Assembly: GCA_965213845.1 (NCBI GenBank)
Contig: CBDCAI010000004.1
Coordinates: 744,001-808,000, forward strand
DNA from: JBBROS01 sp965213845
GTDB lineage: Bacteria > Pseudomonadota > Alphaproteobacteria > Acetobacterales > Acetobacteraceae
DNA: 64,000 nucleotides
Reading direction: 5' to 3'
The notes beneath the pieces are model-generated. The model saw only the letters and a program-made list of their open reading frames with translations. It ran no database searches and was not told the origin of the DNA. Shown here one piece after another: positions 9,534 to 20,065 of the stretch. Within the stretch, counting starts at the first letter, position 1, and the number at the start of each line of letters is the position of its first letter. The position numbers and the translations under genes were made by a program.

Positions 9534-9537
<4 letters not shown>
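8569..9537 (+). CDS. ABC transporter permease, LivM type
   Basis: 322-residue second permease of the importer. LivM landmarks are visible: ACGMSSLGHAVYLGVPAYAYAW near residue 50, LGLGFLMITLALGQVVWGL-like segment near residue 110 and VVLGGAGTLAGPVAGA near residue 250 before the C-terminal MPRGLVPG. Start overlaps the LivH stop, and its own stop overlaps the start of the LivG gene (both ATGA). The C-terminus adds an Ala/Pro-rich tail. Confidence 0.93.
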
Positions 9538-10989
<1,452 letters not shown>

Positions 10990-10999
10990 AAGGGCTTCC

Positions 11000-12070
11000 A
11001 TGGCTGAAGAAACCAACCATTACGGCGCAACCGCGGCCCGCGAGCATGGCCGCCCCGGCCGCGAGGTCCGGCCGCCCAGCATCACCATCGACATGCACTC
11101 CCACGTCATGGTCCCGGAAGCGGCAGCCCTGACGCAGCCGCACATCGACCTGTCGAAGGTGCCGCTCGCGCATTTCGCGACCGACAACACGAAGGCGCTG
11201 AACCGCAAGCAGGACGCCGACCGCCGGCCCAACATGGTCGACGTCGCCGTGCGCCTGGCCGACATGGACGCGGCCGGGGTCGACGTGCAGGTCATCATGC
11301 CGCCGCCGCCGCAGTGCACCTACACCGTGCCGCTCGACCTCGGCATCAAGGCGGCGCGCATCGTCAACGCGGGCCTGGCGGCCTTCGCCGCACAGAAGCC
11401 GGACCGCTTCGTCGCCATCGGCACCGTGCCCATGCAGGACGGCAAGGCCGCCGCCGCCGAGCTCGAGCGGAGCATGCGCGAGGACGGCATGAAGGGCGCC
11501 CACATCCTGACCAGCGTGAACGGGCTGGAGCTGTCGGACCCGGAGTTCGCCCCCTTCTGGGCCAAGGCGGAGGAGCTGGGCGCCGTCATCCTGATCCATC
11601 CGAACGGCTTCACCGAGGCCGCCCGCATGACCCGCATGTACTTCAACAACGTCATCGGCAACCCGCTCGAGACGACGCTGGCCCTGCACTACCTCATCTT
11701 CGACGGCGTGCTCGAACGCCACCCGGCACTCAAGCTGATCGCGGTGCACGGCGGCGGCTACCTGGCGAGCTACTCCGGCCGCATCGACCACGCCTACGGC
11801 GCCCGGTCCGACGTCCGCGGCACGCTGCCGCAGCTGCCGACCACCTACCTGAAGCGCGTCTTCGTCGACAGCATCGTGTTCACGCCCCACCAGCTGCGCC
11901 ACCTGGTCGAGGTGTTCGGCCCGGACAAGGTGCTGATGGGGACGGACTACCCCTACGACATGGCGGAAAGCGACCCGGTCGGCCACCTCGCCTCCGCCGG
12001 CCTCGACGCACCCACCTACGCCAAGATCGCCGGCGGCAACGCGAAGACGCTGTTCGGCATCTCTCGCTAA
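11000..12070 (+). CDS. Amidohydrolase family protein, ACMSD-like decarboxylase/hydrolase
   Basis: 356-residue TIM-barrel metalloenzyme of the amidohydrolase_2 family, which includes aminocarboxymuconate-semialdehyde decarboxylase and gamma-resorcylate decarboxylase. Visible metal-site elements are the N-terminal HxH (ITIDMHSHV, about residue 30), a histidine in LIHPNGF near residue 198, HGGGYLASY near residue 252 and the C-terminal aspartate in MGTDYPYDM near residue 315. The family mostly decarboxylates aromatic or muconate-type acids. It closes the importer operon that starts with the CocE-like hydrolase, so it may take part in breaking down the transported substrate. Ring cleavage or aromatic decarboxylation is inferred, not shown. 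Confidence 0.88.
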   Translation: MAEETNHYGATAAREHGRPGREVRPPSITIDMHSHVMVPEAAALTQPHIDLSKVPLAHFATDNTKALNRKQDADRRPNMVDVAVRLADMDAAGVDVQVIMPPPPQCTYTVPLDLGIKAARIVNAGLAAFAAQKPDRFVAIGTVPMQDGKAAAAELERSMREDGMKGAHILTSVNGLELSDPEFAPFWAKAEELGAVILIHPNGFTEAARMTRMYFNNVIGNPLETTLALHYLIFDGVLERHPALKLIAVHGGGYLASYSGRIDHAYGARSDVRGTLPQLPTTYLKRVFVDSIVFTPHQLRHLVEVFGPDKVLMGTDYPYDMAESDPVGHLASAGLDAPTYAKIAGGNAKTLFGISR

Positions 12071-12175
12071 CCGATTGCGAAAACTCCTGACCAGGAAGAC
12101 CCCTCCCCAAAGTAGTCATCCCCGGGTAGGCTCTATGCGGAACCGTAGGATTGGTTGAAACCCGAAGGTCCCGCG

Positions 12176-13393
12176 CTAGAAGTCCAGCTGCCCGGTTTCC
12201 GCCATCACCGCTTCGGGCGTCTGGTGGCGGGCCGCGGCGCGCTGCTCGCCGGGGGTCGCGATCTCGGCCTGCAGGTAGGCGCCCAGCTGCCGGCCCCGGC
12301 GCACGACCGCCTGGCCGGCCGGCTGCCGCTCCGCCTCGTACCGCGCCAGCGCCGCATCGACGCCGGGTTCCACCGCCAGCGCCGCCGCGAGGCACACCGC
12401 ATCCTCGGCCGCCTTGGTGACGCCGGCGCCCAGATGCGGGCGCACGACGAAGGCCGCATCGCCCAGCAGCACCGCCCGTGGAAACGCCAAACGGGGGCTC
12501 TCGATATCGTAGATCGGCTGCAGGAACGGCAGCGGCGTCGCGGCCACCACCTGCGCGAAGGCGGGCGCCAGAAGCTCGGCCGCGGCACGGCGCATGGCCA
12601 GCAGCACCGCCGGGCGGATCAGCGGTGGCGGGATCGACAGGATATGGGTGTGGCCGGTCACGTCCGTCAGCAGGCCGGGCAGCGCCGTCGCCTCGTCCGC
12701 CGGGCGATACCACACGAAGTTGTAGCGGCGGTCGCCGACCCCGAGCGCGTCGTTCTCGCCGATCACGGGATACCCCAGGATCTGCTCGCCCGGCGGCAGG
12801 CAGAACCCGAACCGCGCGAACAGCACCGACCGCGCCGGCTCCGGCATCGCCGATTCCGCCAGCAGTCCGCGCCACGCCACATAGCCCGCATACACCGGCG
12901 GCACCTCGCCCAGCAGCAGGCGCCGCACGCCCGACCGGATGCCGTCCGCCCCCACCAGCACCGCACCCTCGGCCGTGCGCCCGTCGGCGAACCGCGCGCG
13001 GATGCCGTCCGGCAGCAGCTCGACCCCGGCCAGCTCCGCCCCGTTCGTGTAGCAGGCGTCCGGCAGCGCCTCCCGCAGCAGGCGGAACATGCGGTCCCAC
13101 GACGTCGCCACCTGCGGGACGTTGCGGGTGCCCAATACGCTGCCATCCCGCGCCAGGGTCACGCGCTGCCGGATCGACACGCCGAACCCGTGATGCGGAT
13201 CGAGGCCCAGCTGCTCCAGGATGCGATAAAGCGCCGGGTGGGTGACGATCCCCGCCCCGCGTCCGGCCAGCGGCGTCGGCGTCCGCTCGAACACCTGCAC
13301 GTCCCACCGCTGCCGGCGCAGCGCCAGGGCGGCGAACAGCCCGCCGATCGACCCGCCGACGATGAGGGCCCGCCGGGCCGGAGTGGGTGTCAC
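12176..13393 (-). CDS. FAD-dependent aromatic monooxygenase, 2,6-dihydroxypyridine hydroxylase-like
   Basis: 405-residue class A flavoprotein hydroxylase. The FAD-binding GGSIGG is at residues 13-18, the DG motif GADGIRSG near residue 160, and the GD motif GDAAFVVRPHLGAG near residue 300. The sequence around the last motif resembles 2,6-dihydroxypyridine 3-hydroxylases more than salicylate hydroxylases. Start taken at GTG 13393, preceded by GGGGGG; the frame is open upstream without similarity. It lies 28 bases after the TetR gene on the same strand and is probably controlled by it. The substrate (phenolic or hydroxypyridine) is inferred from family. Confidence 0.85.
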   Translation of the reverse strand: MTPTPARRALIVGGSIGGLFAALALRRQRWDVQVFERTPTPLAGRGAGIVTHPALYRILEQLGLDPHHGFGVSIRQRVTLARDGSVLGTRNVPQVATSWDRMFRLLREALPDACYTNGAELAGVELLPDGIRARFADGRTAEGAVLVGADGIRSGVRRLLLGEVPPVYAGYVAWRGLLAESAMPEPARSVLFARFGFCLPPGEQILGYPVIGENDALGVGDRRYNFVWYRPADEATALPGLLTDVTGHTHILSIPPPLIRPAVLLAMRRAAAELLAPAFAQVVAATPLPFLQPIYDIESPRLAFPRAVLLGDAAFVVRPHLGAGVTKAAEDAVCLAAALAVEPGVDAALARYEAERQPAGQAVVRRGRQLGAYLQAEIATPGEQRAAARHQTPEAVMAETGQLDF

Positions 13394-13421
13394 GTTCTCG
13401 CCCCCCTTGTTTATCGGTCGA

Positions 13422-14135
13422 TCATTCGGGCGGCGCGGGCCTGCTGTCAACCGGCGCCGCCCCGCCCTCCAGCAAGCGCGCCAGCGCGGCCGGTAGCCCG
13501 TCCAGCAGCGCGTCCACGCTCGTCTCGATGAAACTGGACAGCGCGACGTCCGACACCTGCCCGTACACCACCCGGCGCTGGCCGAAATAGAAGATGCCGC
13601 CGTGAAACAGCCAGTACAGCTCGATCTCCCGCGCGCTGACCGGCTGCTCGGCCGGGGGCGGCAAACCGTTCGCCTGCCGCACCGCCCGCGCCATGCAGCC
13701 CAGCACGTGCTGCTCCACGAAGCTGATCCACCACTGGTTCATCTCCAGCCCGCGCAACCCGGCGAACAGATAGATGCGGATCCAGTCCGGCGTGAACACC
13801 GCCGCGGTGAAGTGCGTGTAGAACCCGATCAGCCGCTCGCGGATCGGCCGGGCCGGGTTGGCCAGGGCACGCTCCCAGTCATCCTGCCACCGCGTCAGGT
13901 AGACCTGCTGATACACCGCCTGGATCAGGTCCTCCTTGGACGGGAAGTAGCGATAGATCAGCGGCTGCGTCACCTGCAGCCGCCGCGCCAGCTCCCGCGT
14001 GCCGCCGTCGAACCCGACCTCGGCGAAATAGCGGACCGCCGCCTCGACGATCTGCCGCTTGCGATCCTCGGGCGAAAGGCGCTGCCGGCGCAGAGGGGCG
14101 GGCGCCACCGCGACCTGTGAGTGGCTCACGCTCAT
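13422..14135 (-). CDS. TetR/AcrR family transcriptional regulator
   Basis: 237-residue repressor. The N-terminal helix-turn-helix is clear: RKRQIVEAAVRYFAEVGF, then TRELARRLQVTQPLIYRYF, then SKEDLIQAVY. The C-terminal ligand-binding domain has no recognisable effector signature. Start at ATG 14135 (MSVSHSQVAV) instead of the longer open frame. It stands between the binding protein of the Dpp-like transporter (50 bases upstream) and the FAD monooxygenase (28 bases downstream), all in one direction, so it may be transcribed with the transporter. Confidence 0.9.
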   Translation of the reverse strand: MSVSHSQVAVAPAPLRRQRLSPEDRKRQIVEAAVRYFAEVGFDGGTRELARRLQVTQPLIYRYFPSKEDLIQAVYQQVYLTRWQDDWERALANPARPIRERLIGFYTHFTAAVFTPDWIRIYLFAGLRGLEMNQWWISFVEQHVLGCMARAVRQANGLPPPAEQPVSAREIELYWLFHGGIFYFGQRRVVYGQVSDVALSSFIETSVDALLDGLPAALARLLEGGAAPVDSRPAPPE

Positions 14136-14184
14136 GACCGGCAACAGACTGCCTCCCTCGGCAACGAAAGACCAGCGACCCCGG

Positions 14185-15747
14185 CTAAACCGGCCGAACA
14201 CCCCAGGGATAGGGCGCAAGTCCGGGCCGGATCCCGGTGATCGCGCGGCGGTGGGCCGTGCGGAAGTAGATCTGCCCCAACGGGATCGAGGCGACCTGGT
14301 CCATGCCCAGCCGGTTCAGCTGCCCGGCGATGGCCGCACGCGCCGCGTCGTCCGGCGCATCCAGCCACGCCTGGGTCAGCGTCTCCGCCGCCTCGCTCGT
14401 CCACCAGCCGAACCACCCGGCCCGGCCCAGCCCGCGCAGCAGCGGCGACACGGCCGGCGTCGCCTGCCCGACCGCCGCCCCCGCCGTCACGAACACCGAC
14501 CATCCGCCTTTGCCCACCGGCTCCCGGCTGCTGCGGCGCTGGATGAACGTGCCGTAGTCGCCCGCCTGCAGATCGACGGTGAACCCGGTCCGGCGCAGCG
14601 CGTCCGCCGCCACCTGGCACATGCCGGACAGGCTGGGCGTGTCGATCGGGTCCAGGATCACGACGGGCTCGCCGGCATAGCGGGACGCCTGTAGCGCAGC
14701 CCGGGCCGCGGGCAGGCTCGCCGGCATGGACGCCTCGCCCAGGTCCTCGAAATACGGCGTGTGGCGCGGGAACAGGCCCCGGCACGTCGCCCACAGCGCA
14801 ATGTCGTCGCCCACCGCCGCCCGCATCATCGCCTCCTGGTCGATCCCCAGCAGCACGGCCCGGCGGGCCAGCAGGTCGTCGAACGGCGGATGCAGATGGT
14901 TCAGCCGCATGATCCCGATCCGCCCGGCCGGGTCGGCCTTCTGCAGCGCGATGGCCGGGTTGGCGGCCAGACGCGGCTGCAGGTCCGGCAAGGGCTGCTC
15001 CCACCAGTCCACCTCGCCCTTCGTCAGCGCGGCGAACGCGGTCGCAGCGTCCGGGATCACCTGCCACTCGACCCGCGGGAAGTACGCGATCTTCGCGCCG
15101 CTCGCCCAGTCCGGCGGTTCCGCGCGCGGCACATAGGCGTCGAACCTGGCATAGGCCACGCGCGACCCGCTGACGTAGTCCGCGGCGACGAAGCGGTACG
15201 GGCCGGACCCGACCATCTCCATGACCGCGCGGGCCGGGTCGGTGCGGGCCAGGCGCTCCGGCATGATGAACGGGGCGCTGGCGTCGGGCTTGGCCAGCGC
15301 GCCCAGCAGGCTCGGGAAGGGTCGCCTGAGATGGATGACCAGGGTGCGGTCGTCCGGCGCCGCCCACCGGTCGACGGCCGCGGCGAGAAGCTGCCCATAC
15401 CCCTCCCGGGCGCACCAGCGCTGCAGGCTGGCGATGCAGTCCACCGCCCGCACCGGCTCCCCATCATGGAACCGCAAGCCGTCGCGCAAGCGGATACGCC
15501 AGGAAAGCCCGTCCGGCGCAGCCTCGGCCCCCTCGGCCATCTGCGGTTTGGGCCGCAGGTCGGACCCCACGGCATACAGCGTGTCGAACACGGCATAGGC
15601 GTGGTTGAGCGTCACGCTCGAGGTGGTCCAGATCGGGTCGAGCACGGCCAGGTTCGCCTGCGGCACGAACCGGAGCACGCGGGCGGGCTGCGCGATGGCC
15701 GGCGTCGCCAATGCAGCGACACCCACCAGAAGACTGCGACGGAGCAT
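14185..15747 (-). CDS. ABC transporter substrate-binding protein, SBP_bac_5 (oligopeptide/nickel) family
   Basis: 520-residue periplasmic binding protein. A short signal peptide (MLRRSLLVGVAALATPAIAQ) is followed by LRFVPQANLAVLDPIWTTS, the usual N-terminus of the family, and by the domain segment ending in RDGLRFHDGEPVRAVDCIAS. The family binds peptides, but in such organisms also opines, glycosides or metal chelates. It is the last gene of a five-gene minus-strand transporter operon (19921 to 14185), 11 bases after the second ATPase. Confidence 0.9.
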   Translation of the reverse strand: MLRRSLLVGVAALATPAIAQPARVLRFVPQANLAVLDPIWTTSSVTLNHAYAVFDTLYAVGSDLRPKPQMAEGAEAAPDGLSWRIRLRDGLRFHDGEPVRAVDCIASLQRWCAREGYGQLLAAAVDRWAAPDDRTLVIHLRRPFPSLLGALAKPDASAPFIMPERLARTDPARAVMEMVGSGPYRFVAADYVSGSRVAYARFDAYVPRAEPPDWASGAKIAYFPRVEWQVIPDAATAFAALTKGEVDWWEQPLPDLQPRLAANPAIALQKADPAGRIGIMRLNHLHPPFDDLLARRAVLLGIDQEAMMRAAVGDDIALWATCRGLFPRHTPYFEDLGEASMPASLPAARAALQASRYAGEPVVILDPIDTPSLSGMCQVAADALRRTGFTVDLQAGDYGTFIQRRSSREPVGKGGWSVFVTAGAAVGQATPAVSPLLRGLGRAGWFGWWTSEAAETLTQAWLDAPDDAARAAIAGQLNRLGMDQVASIPLGQIYFRTAHRRAITGIRPGLAPYPWGVRPV

Positions 15748-15758
15748 GATGGTCCCCC

Positions 15759-16790
15759 TCAGGCCGGCCCGGGTGGCGGGCCCACGCCCATCAGCGCCAA
15801 CGCGTCGGTGCGATGGCACGCACTCCAGTGCCCCGGCCGCGTCTCGGTCAGCGCCGGGGCCTCCGTCCGGCAACGGGCCTCGACGTAGGGGCACCGCGGA
15901 TGGAACGTGCAGCCCGGCGGCGGGTGCGCGGGGTCCGCGACCTCACCGACGGGCGCAGCCTGGTCCCGCCGCAGCGCCGGGTCGGGCTTCGGCACGGCGG
16001 CCAGCAGGGCCTCGGTGTAGGGATGCCGCGGTGCGGTGTACAGCGCCGGCGTCGGCGCCAGTTCCACGATCCGGCCGCAATACATCACCGCGACCCGGTC
16101 GCTGATGTGCCGCACGACGCTCAGGTCGTGCGCCACGAACAGCATCGACAGGCCCAGCCGGTCCTGCAGGTCCAGCAGCAGATTGACGATCTGCGCCTGC
16201 ACCGACACGTCCAGCGCCGAGACCGGCTCGTCCGCCACGATCAGCTTGGGATCCAGCGCCAGCGCCCGGGCAATGCCGATCCGCTGCCGTTGGCCGCCGC
16301 TGAAGGCGTGTGGGAACCGGGTGCGCGCGGCCTCCGGCAGGCCGACCAGGTCCAGCAGCTCCAGCACCCGCCGCCTGCGCTGGGCGGCCGGCATGCCATC
16401 GATCACCAGCGGCTCCGCGATGATGTCGCCCACCATCATCCGCGGGTTCAACGAGGCATAGGGGTCCTGGAAGATCATCTGCACCAGCCGGCGCATCGGC
16501 CGCAGCCCGGCGCGCGACAGCTGCGCCAGGTCCACGCTGCGGCCGGGCTCGGGCGTGAAGCGGATCGAGCCCGATGTCGGCTTCAGCGCCCGCACGATAC
16601 ACCGGGCCGCCGTCGTCTTGCCGCAGCCGCTCTCGCCGACCAGCGCCAGCGTCTCGCCCTGGGCGATGGCGAAGCTCAGCCCGTCCACGGCGCGCACCCG
16701 CCCGACCTCCCGTCGCAGGAAGCCGGCATGGATGGGGTAGTGCTTCCGCAGCCCCTCGACCTCCAGCACATTCATGCGGCCAGGGCTCAT
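15759..16790 (-). CDS. ABC transporter ATP-binding protein, DppF/OppF type
   Basis: 343-residue ATPase. Walker A GESGCGKTT near residue 50, signature FSGGQRQRIG near residue 165, Walker B LIVADEPVSALD and the C-terminal oligopeptide-transporter extension with RHPYTEALLAAVP and the cysteine motif CTFHPRCPYVEARC are present. The cysteine-rich tail is typical of Dpp/Opp ATPases and can hold an iron-sulfur cluster. The ATG at 16790 overlaps the preceding ATPase stop (ATGA); a second in-frame ATG at 16775 is possible. Confidence 0.92.
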   Translation of the reverse strand: MSPGRMNVLEVEGLRKHYPIHAGFLRREVGRVRAVDGLSFAIAQGETLALVGESGCGKTTAARCIVRALKPTSGSIRFTPEPGRSVDLAQLSRAGLRPMRRLVQMIFQDPYASLNPRMMVGDIIAEPLVIDGMPAAQRRRRVLELLDLVGLPEAARTRFPHAFSGGQRQRIGIARALALDPKLIVADEPVSALDVSVQAQIVNLLLDLQDRLGLSMLFVAHDLSVVRHISDRVAVMYCGRIVELAPTPALYTAPRHPYTEALLAAVPKPDPALRRDQAAPVGEVADPAHPPPGCTFHPRCPYVEARCRTEAPALTETRPGHWSACHRTDALALMGVGPPPGPA

Positions 16791-17809
16791 GCGGCCAGGG
16801 CCGCCACCGCGTGCCAGCAGCTGGCGCCGCTCCCGCCGGGCGGCACGGGCGGGGGCGCCTCGGCGGCGCAGCGGCCCGGGATCACCTCCGGGCAGCGCGG
16901 ATGGAACGGGCAGCCGCCGGGCCGTGCGGCCGGCTGCGGCACCGCGCCGCCGATCGTGGCCAGGCGCTGCCGCGGCCCCGCCAGGATGCTCGGCACCGAC
17001 CGCAGCAGGGCCCGCGTGTAGGGGTGCCGCGGCGCGTGGAACAGCGTCTGCACGTCGGCCGCCTCCACGACGCGGCCCAGGTACATCACCGCGACATCGT
17101 CGGCCATCTCCGCGATCACGCCCATGTCGTGGGTGATCAGCATCAGCGCGATCTGCCGTTCGCGCTGCAGGCGGCGCAGCAGCGTCAGCACCTGCGCCTG
17201 CGTCGTCACGTCCAGCGCCGTCGTCGGCTCGTCGGCGATCAGGATGTCGGGGTCGCCGGCCAGCGCCAGCGCGATGCCCACCCGCTGCCGCAGCCCGCCG
17301 CTGAGCTGGAAGGGGTAGGCGTCGATGCGCGTCTCCGGCCTGGGGATGCCCACGTCGTGCAGCAGCGCCACCGCGCGGTCTCGGGCCGCCGCCTTCGACA
17401 GGCCGGCATGGGCCCGCACCGCCTCGATGATCTGGTTGCCGATGGTGTAGTGGGCGCTGAGGGCGGTCATCGGCTCCTGGAAGATCAGCCCGATCCGCCC
17501 GCCCCGGATGCCGCGCAGGCGGGCGCCGTCTGCCGGCAAGGCCGCAATGTCGGTCTCTGCCGGCGTGCCGGGGTCGAGCAGGATGCGCCCCGCGGTGATC
17601 CGACCGGGATGGTCGACGATGCGCAGCGCGGCCCGGGCGGTGACGCTTTTGCCGCAGCCGCTCTCGCCCACCACGCCCAGCACCCGACCCCGGTGCAGGT
17701 CCAGGCTCACCCCCTCCAGCGCGCGGACGGTGTAGTGGATCGCGGCGAACTCCACGTGCAGGCCGCGGATGGACAGCAGCGGAGGGCTGGATCGGGACGG
17801 CTCAGCCAT
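16787..17809 (-). CDS. ABC transporter ATP-binding protein, DppD/OppD type
   Basis: 340-residue ATPase paired with the DppF-like protein. Walker A GESGCGKS near residue 52, signature LSGGLRQRVG (the Q is replaced by L), Walker B DILIADEPTTALD, then the C-terminal RHPYTRALLRSVPS and CPFHPRCP. Eight bases overlap the preceding permease gene. Together with the two permeases and the SBP it makes a complete peptide-type importer. Confidence 0.92.
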   Translation of the reverse strand: MAEPSRSSPPLLSIRGLHVEFAAIHYTVRALEGVSLDLHRGRVLGVVGESGCGKSVTARAALRIVDHPGRITAGRILLDPGTPAETDIAALPADGARLRGIRGGRIGLIFQEPMTALSAHYTIGNQIIEAVRAHAGLSKAAARDRAVALLHDVGIPRPETRIDAYPFQLSGGLRQRVGIALALAGDPDILIADEPTTALDVTTQAQVLTLLRRLQRERQIALMLITHDMGVIAEMADDVAVMYLGRVVEAADVQTLFHAPRHPYTRALLRSVPSILAGPRQRLATIGGAVPQPAARPGGCPFHPRCPEVIPGRCAAEAPPPVPPGGSGASCWHAVAALAA

Positions 17810-18932
17810 AGGGGTCCGCCGCGTCGCGCAGCCCGTCGCCCAGGAAGTTGAAGGCCAGGATGACGAAGATCACCGGCGCCGCCGCCAGCAGCAGCCAGGG
17901 CGCGCCCGCCAGCACCTGCACGTTCTGCGCGTCCTGCAGCAGGATGCCCCAGCTGATCGCCGGCGGGCGCAGCCCGAGGCCCAGGAAGCTCAGCGAGGTC
18001 TCGCTCACGATCATGGTCGGCAAGGCCAGGCTGGTCGCGGCGATCACGTGGCTCGCGAACGACGGCAGCATGTGGCGCACAATGATCCGCATCCGGCTCG
18101 CGCCCGCAAGCTCGGCGGCGATCACGAAATCCTCCTCCCGCAGCGCCAGGAAGCGGCCGCGGACGACCCGCGCCAGGTCCGTCCAGCCGACCAGCGAGAT
18201 GATGACGGTGATGGCGAGGTAGACCTGCGTCACGCTCCAGGTGTTGGGCAGCGCGGCCGCCAACGCCATCCAGAGCGGGATGGTCGGGATGGACCGCACG
18301 ACCTCGATCACCCGCTGGATCGCCATGTCCACCACGCCGCCGTACAGCCCGGACAGCCCACCCAGCAGCACGCCGAGCACGAGGCTGAGCGTGACGCCCG
18401 CCAGCCCGATGGACAGCGAGGTGCGCGTGGCGACGACCAGGCGGGAATAGAGGTCGCGGCCCAGCTGGTCGGTGCCGAGCAGGAAGATGCCGTCGGCCGG
18501 CCCGGCCCCCTCCAGCCCCAGCAGATGCGTGTCGGCCGGGATCAGCCCGAACAGCATGTAGGGGTAGCCGTGGGCGAAGAAGGTGACGGGCAGCCGGCGC
18601 GCCGGGTCGGGCGTGTAGGCCAGCTTGAACGTCTTCGGGTCGCGCACCCCCTTCAGGCTCGAGACCGACAGGAAAGGCGCGCCCCCGACATGAATGGCCT
18701 GCGGCGGGATGTAGCTGCGCCGCGCGTCCGTGGCATGCGGTTCGGAGATGGCCAGGACGTCGGCGAAGACGGCGACGGCGTAGAACAGCACGACGATGAC
18801 CAGGCTGGCGGTCGCGAGCCTGTGCCGGCGGAAACGCCACCAGGTCAGCTGCAGCTGCGTCGCCTGGGCATAGCGGTCGACGGCCGCGGGCTGCGGCACC
18901 GGCAGCACCAGCGGCGCCGCGGTGACGCTCAC
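17802..18932 (-). CDS. ABC transporter permease, DppC type
   Basis: 376-residue permease, longer than the usual 280-300 because a loop of about 100 residues follows the first membrane segment (VIVVLFYAVAVFADVLAI) and precedes GTDQLGRDLYSRLV, the start of the conserved BPD_transp_1 domain. The EAA coupling loop is visible as AAELAGASRMRIIVRHML near residue 270. A start at GTG 18932 is favoured because it overlaps the upstream stop (GTGA), as elsewhere in this operon. The inserted loop is probably periplasmic. Confidence 0.9.
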   Translation of the reverse strand: MSVTAAPLVLPVPQPAAVDRYAQATQLQLTWWRFRRHRLATASLVIVVLFYAVAVFADVLAISEPHATDARRSYIPPQAIHVGGAPFLSVSSLKGVRDPKTFKLAYTPDPARRLPVTFFAHGYPYMLFGLIPADTHLLGLEGAGPADGIFLLGTDQLGRDLYSRLVVATRTSLSIGLAGVTLSLVLGVLLGGLSGLYGGVVDMAIQRVIEVVRSIPTIPLWMALAAALPNTWSVTQVYLAITVIISLVGWTDLARVVRGRFLALREEDFVIAAELAGASRMRIIVRHMLPSFASHVIAATSLALPTMIVSETSLSFLGLGLRPPAISWGILLQDAQNVQVLAGAPWLLLAAAPVIFVILAFNFLGDGLRDAADPYG

Positions 18933-19921
18933 AGGTGGCCCTGCAGCCGCAGCCGCGGCTCCACCCACATCAGCACCAGGTCCGACACGAGCGTGCCGAC
19001 GACGGTCAGCACGCCCAGCAGCAGCACGATCGTTCCGGCCAGGTACATGTCCTGTGCCAGCAGCGCCTGCAGCAGCAGCGGCCCGACCGTGGGCAGGCCC
19101 AGCACCAACGAGACGATGATGCTGCCCGACACGAGCGACGGGAAGATGTATGCCATGGAGCTGGCGAACGGGTTCAGCGCCGCCCGCACCGGGTATTTCA
19201 GCACGAGCCGGACCTCGCTCAGCCCCTTGGCCCGCGCCGTCACGACATAGGGCCGGCGCAGCTCGTCCAGCAGGTTGGCGCGCATGATCCGGATCAGCTG
19301 CGCCGTGCCGGCGAAGGCCAGCACGCAAGCCGGCAGCGGCAGGTGCTTCACCAGGTCCCACAGCCGCGCCGCCCCCCAGGGTGCCTGCGCGTACTCGGAC
19401 GAGAACAGCCCCCCGACGCTCAGCCCGAAGTAGCGGAACCCCAGATACATCAGGATCAGCGCCAGCAGGAAGTTGGGCACGGCCAGGCCGATGAAGCCCA
19501 GCGTGGTGGCCGCGTAGTCGCCCCACGAATACTGCCGCACCGCGGAGTAGATCCCGATCGGCAGCGCCAGCGCCCAGGTCAGGAACAGCGCCGACACCGA
19601 CACCGCCATCGTCAGCCACAGCCGGTCGCCGATCACCTCCGCCACCGGCCGCTTGAACAGCATCGACACGCCCAGGTCGCCCTGCACCAGGTGGCCCATC
19701 CACAGCCCGTACTGCACGATGACCGGACGATCGAGCCCCAGGTCGTGCCGCATCGCCTGCGCCTGGTCCGCCGTCACGGAACTGCCGGAGCCCGCGAGGT
19801 TCGCGATGTAGCTGTCGACGAAGTCGCCCGGCGGCAGCCGCAGGATGAAGAACGTGACGAGCGAGATCACAACGCATGTGATGCAGGCGATGACGAAGCG
19901 CCGCGCGAGATAGGTCGCCAT
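18929..19921 (-). CDS. ABC transporter permease, DppB type
   Basis: 330-residue permease that opens the operon. The N-terminus MATYLARRFVIACITCVV is the usual first membrane helix; the EAA loop reads ARAKGLSEVRLVLKYPVRAA near residue 230, and the C-terminal helices follow. Start at ATG 19921 with a GGGGGA ribosome site; a longer frame exists but lacks similarity. The gene is divergent, by 144 bases, from another SBP_bac_5 protein, so the importer may be served by two binding proteins. Confidence 0.91.
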   Translation of the reverse strand: MATYLARRFVIACITCVVISLVTFFILRLPPGDFVDSYIANLAGSGSSVTADQAQAMRHDLGLDRPVIVQYGLWMGHLVQGDLGVSMLFKRPVAEVIGDRLWLTMAVSVSALFLTWALALPIGIYSAVRQYSWGDYAATTLGFIGLAVPNFLLALILMYLGFRYFGLSVGGLFSSEYAQAPWGAARLWDLVKHLPLPACVLAFAGTAQLIRIMRANLLDELRRPYVVTARAKGLSEVRLVLKYPVRAALNPFASSMAYIFPSLVSGSIIVSLVLGLPTVGPLLLQALLAQDMYLAGTIVLLLGVLTVVGTLVSDLVLMWVEPRLRLQGHL

Positions 19922-20065
19922 GCTTCCCCCTCCGGCTCTGACGGCCAGTCCGGGCATTGTCCACCGCGCCGCGCATCGCACGCAAGCAGCTTCTCATGGA
20001 GCGGGACACCGTGCTTCTATGCCGGCGACAGCCGCGCGACAGACGCGGCACGAGAGGGAAAACGC

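Noticed and set aside
12071..12175. Terminator or small RNA in the 105-base convergent gap
   Set aside because: No stem of convincing length or T-run is visible on either strand.
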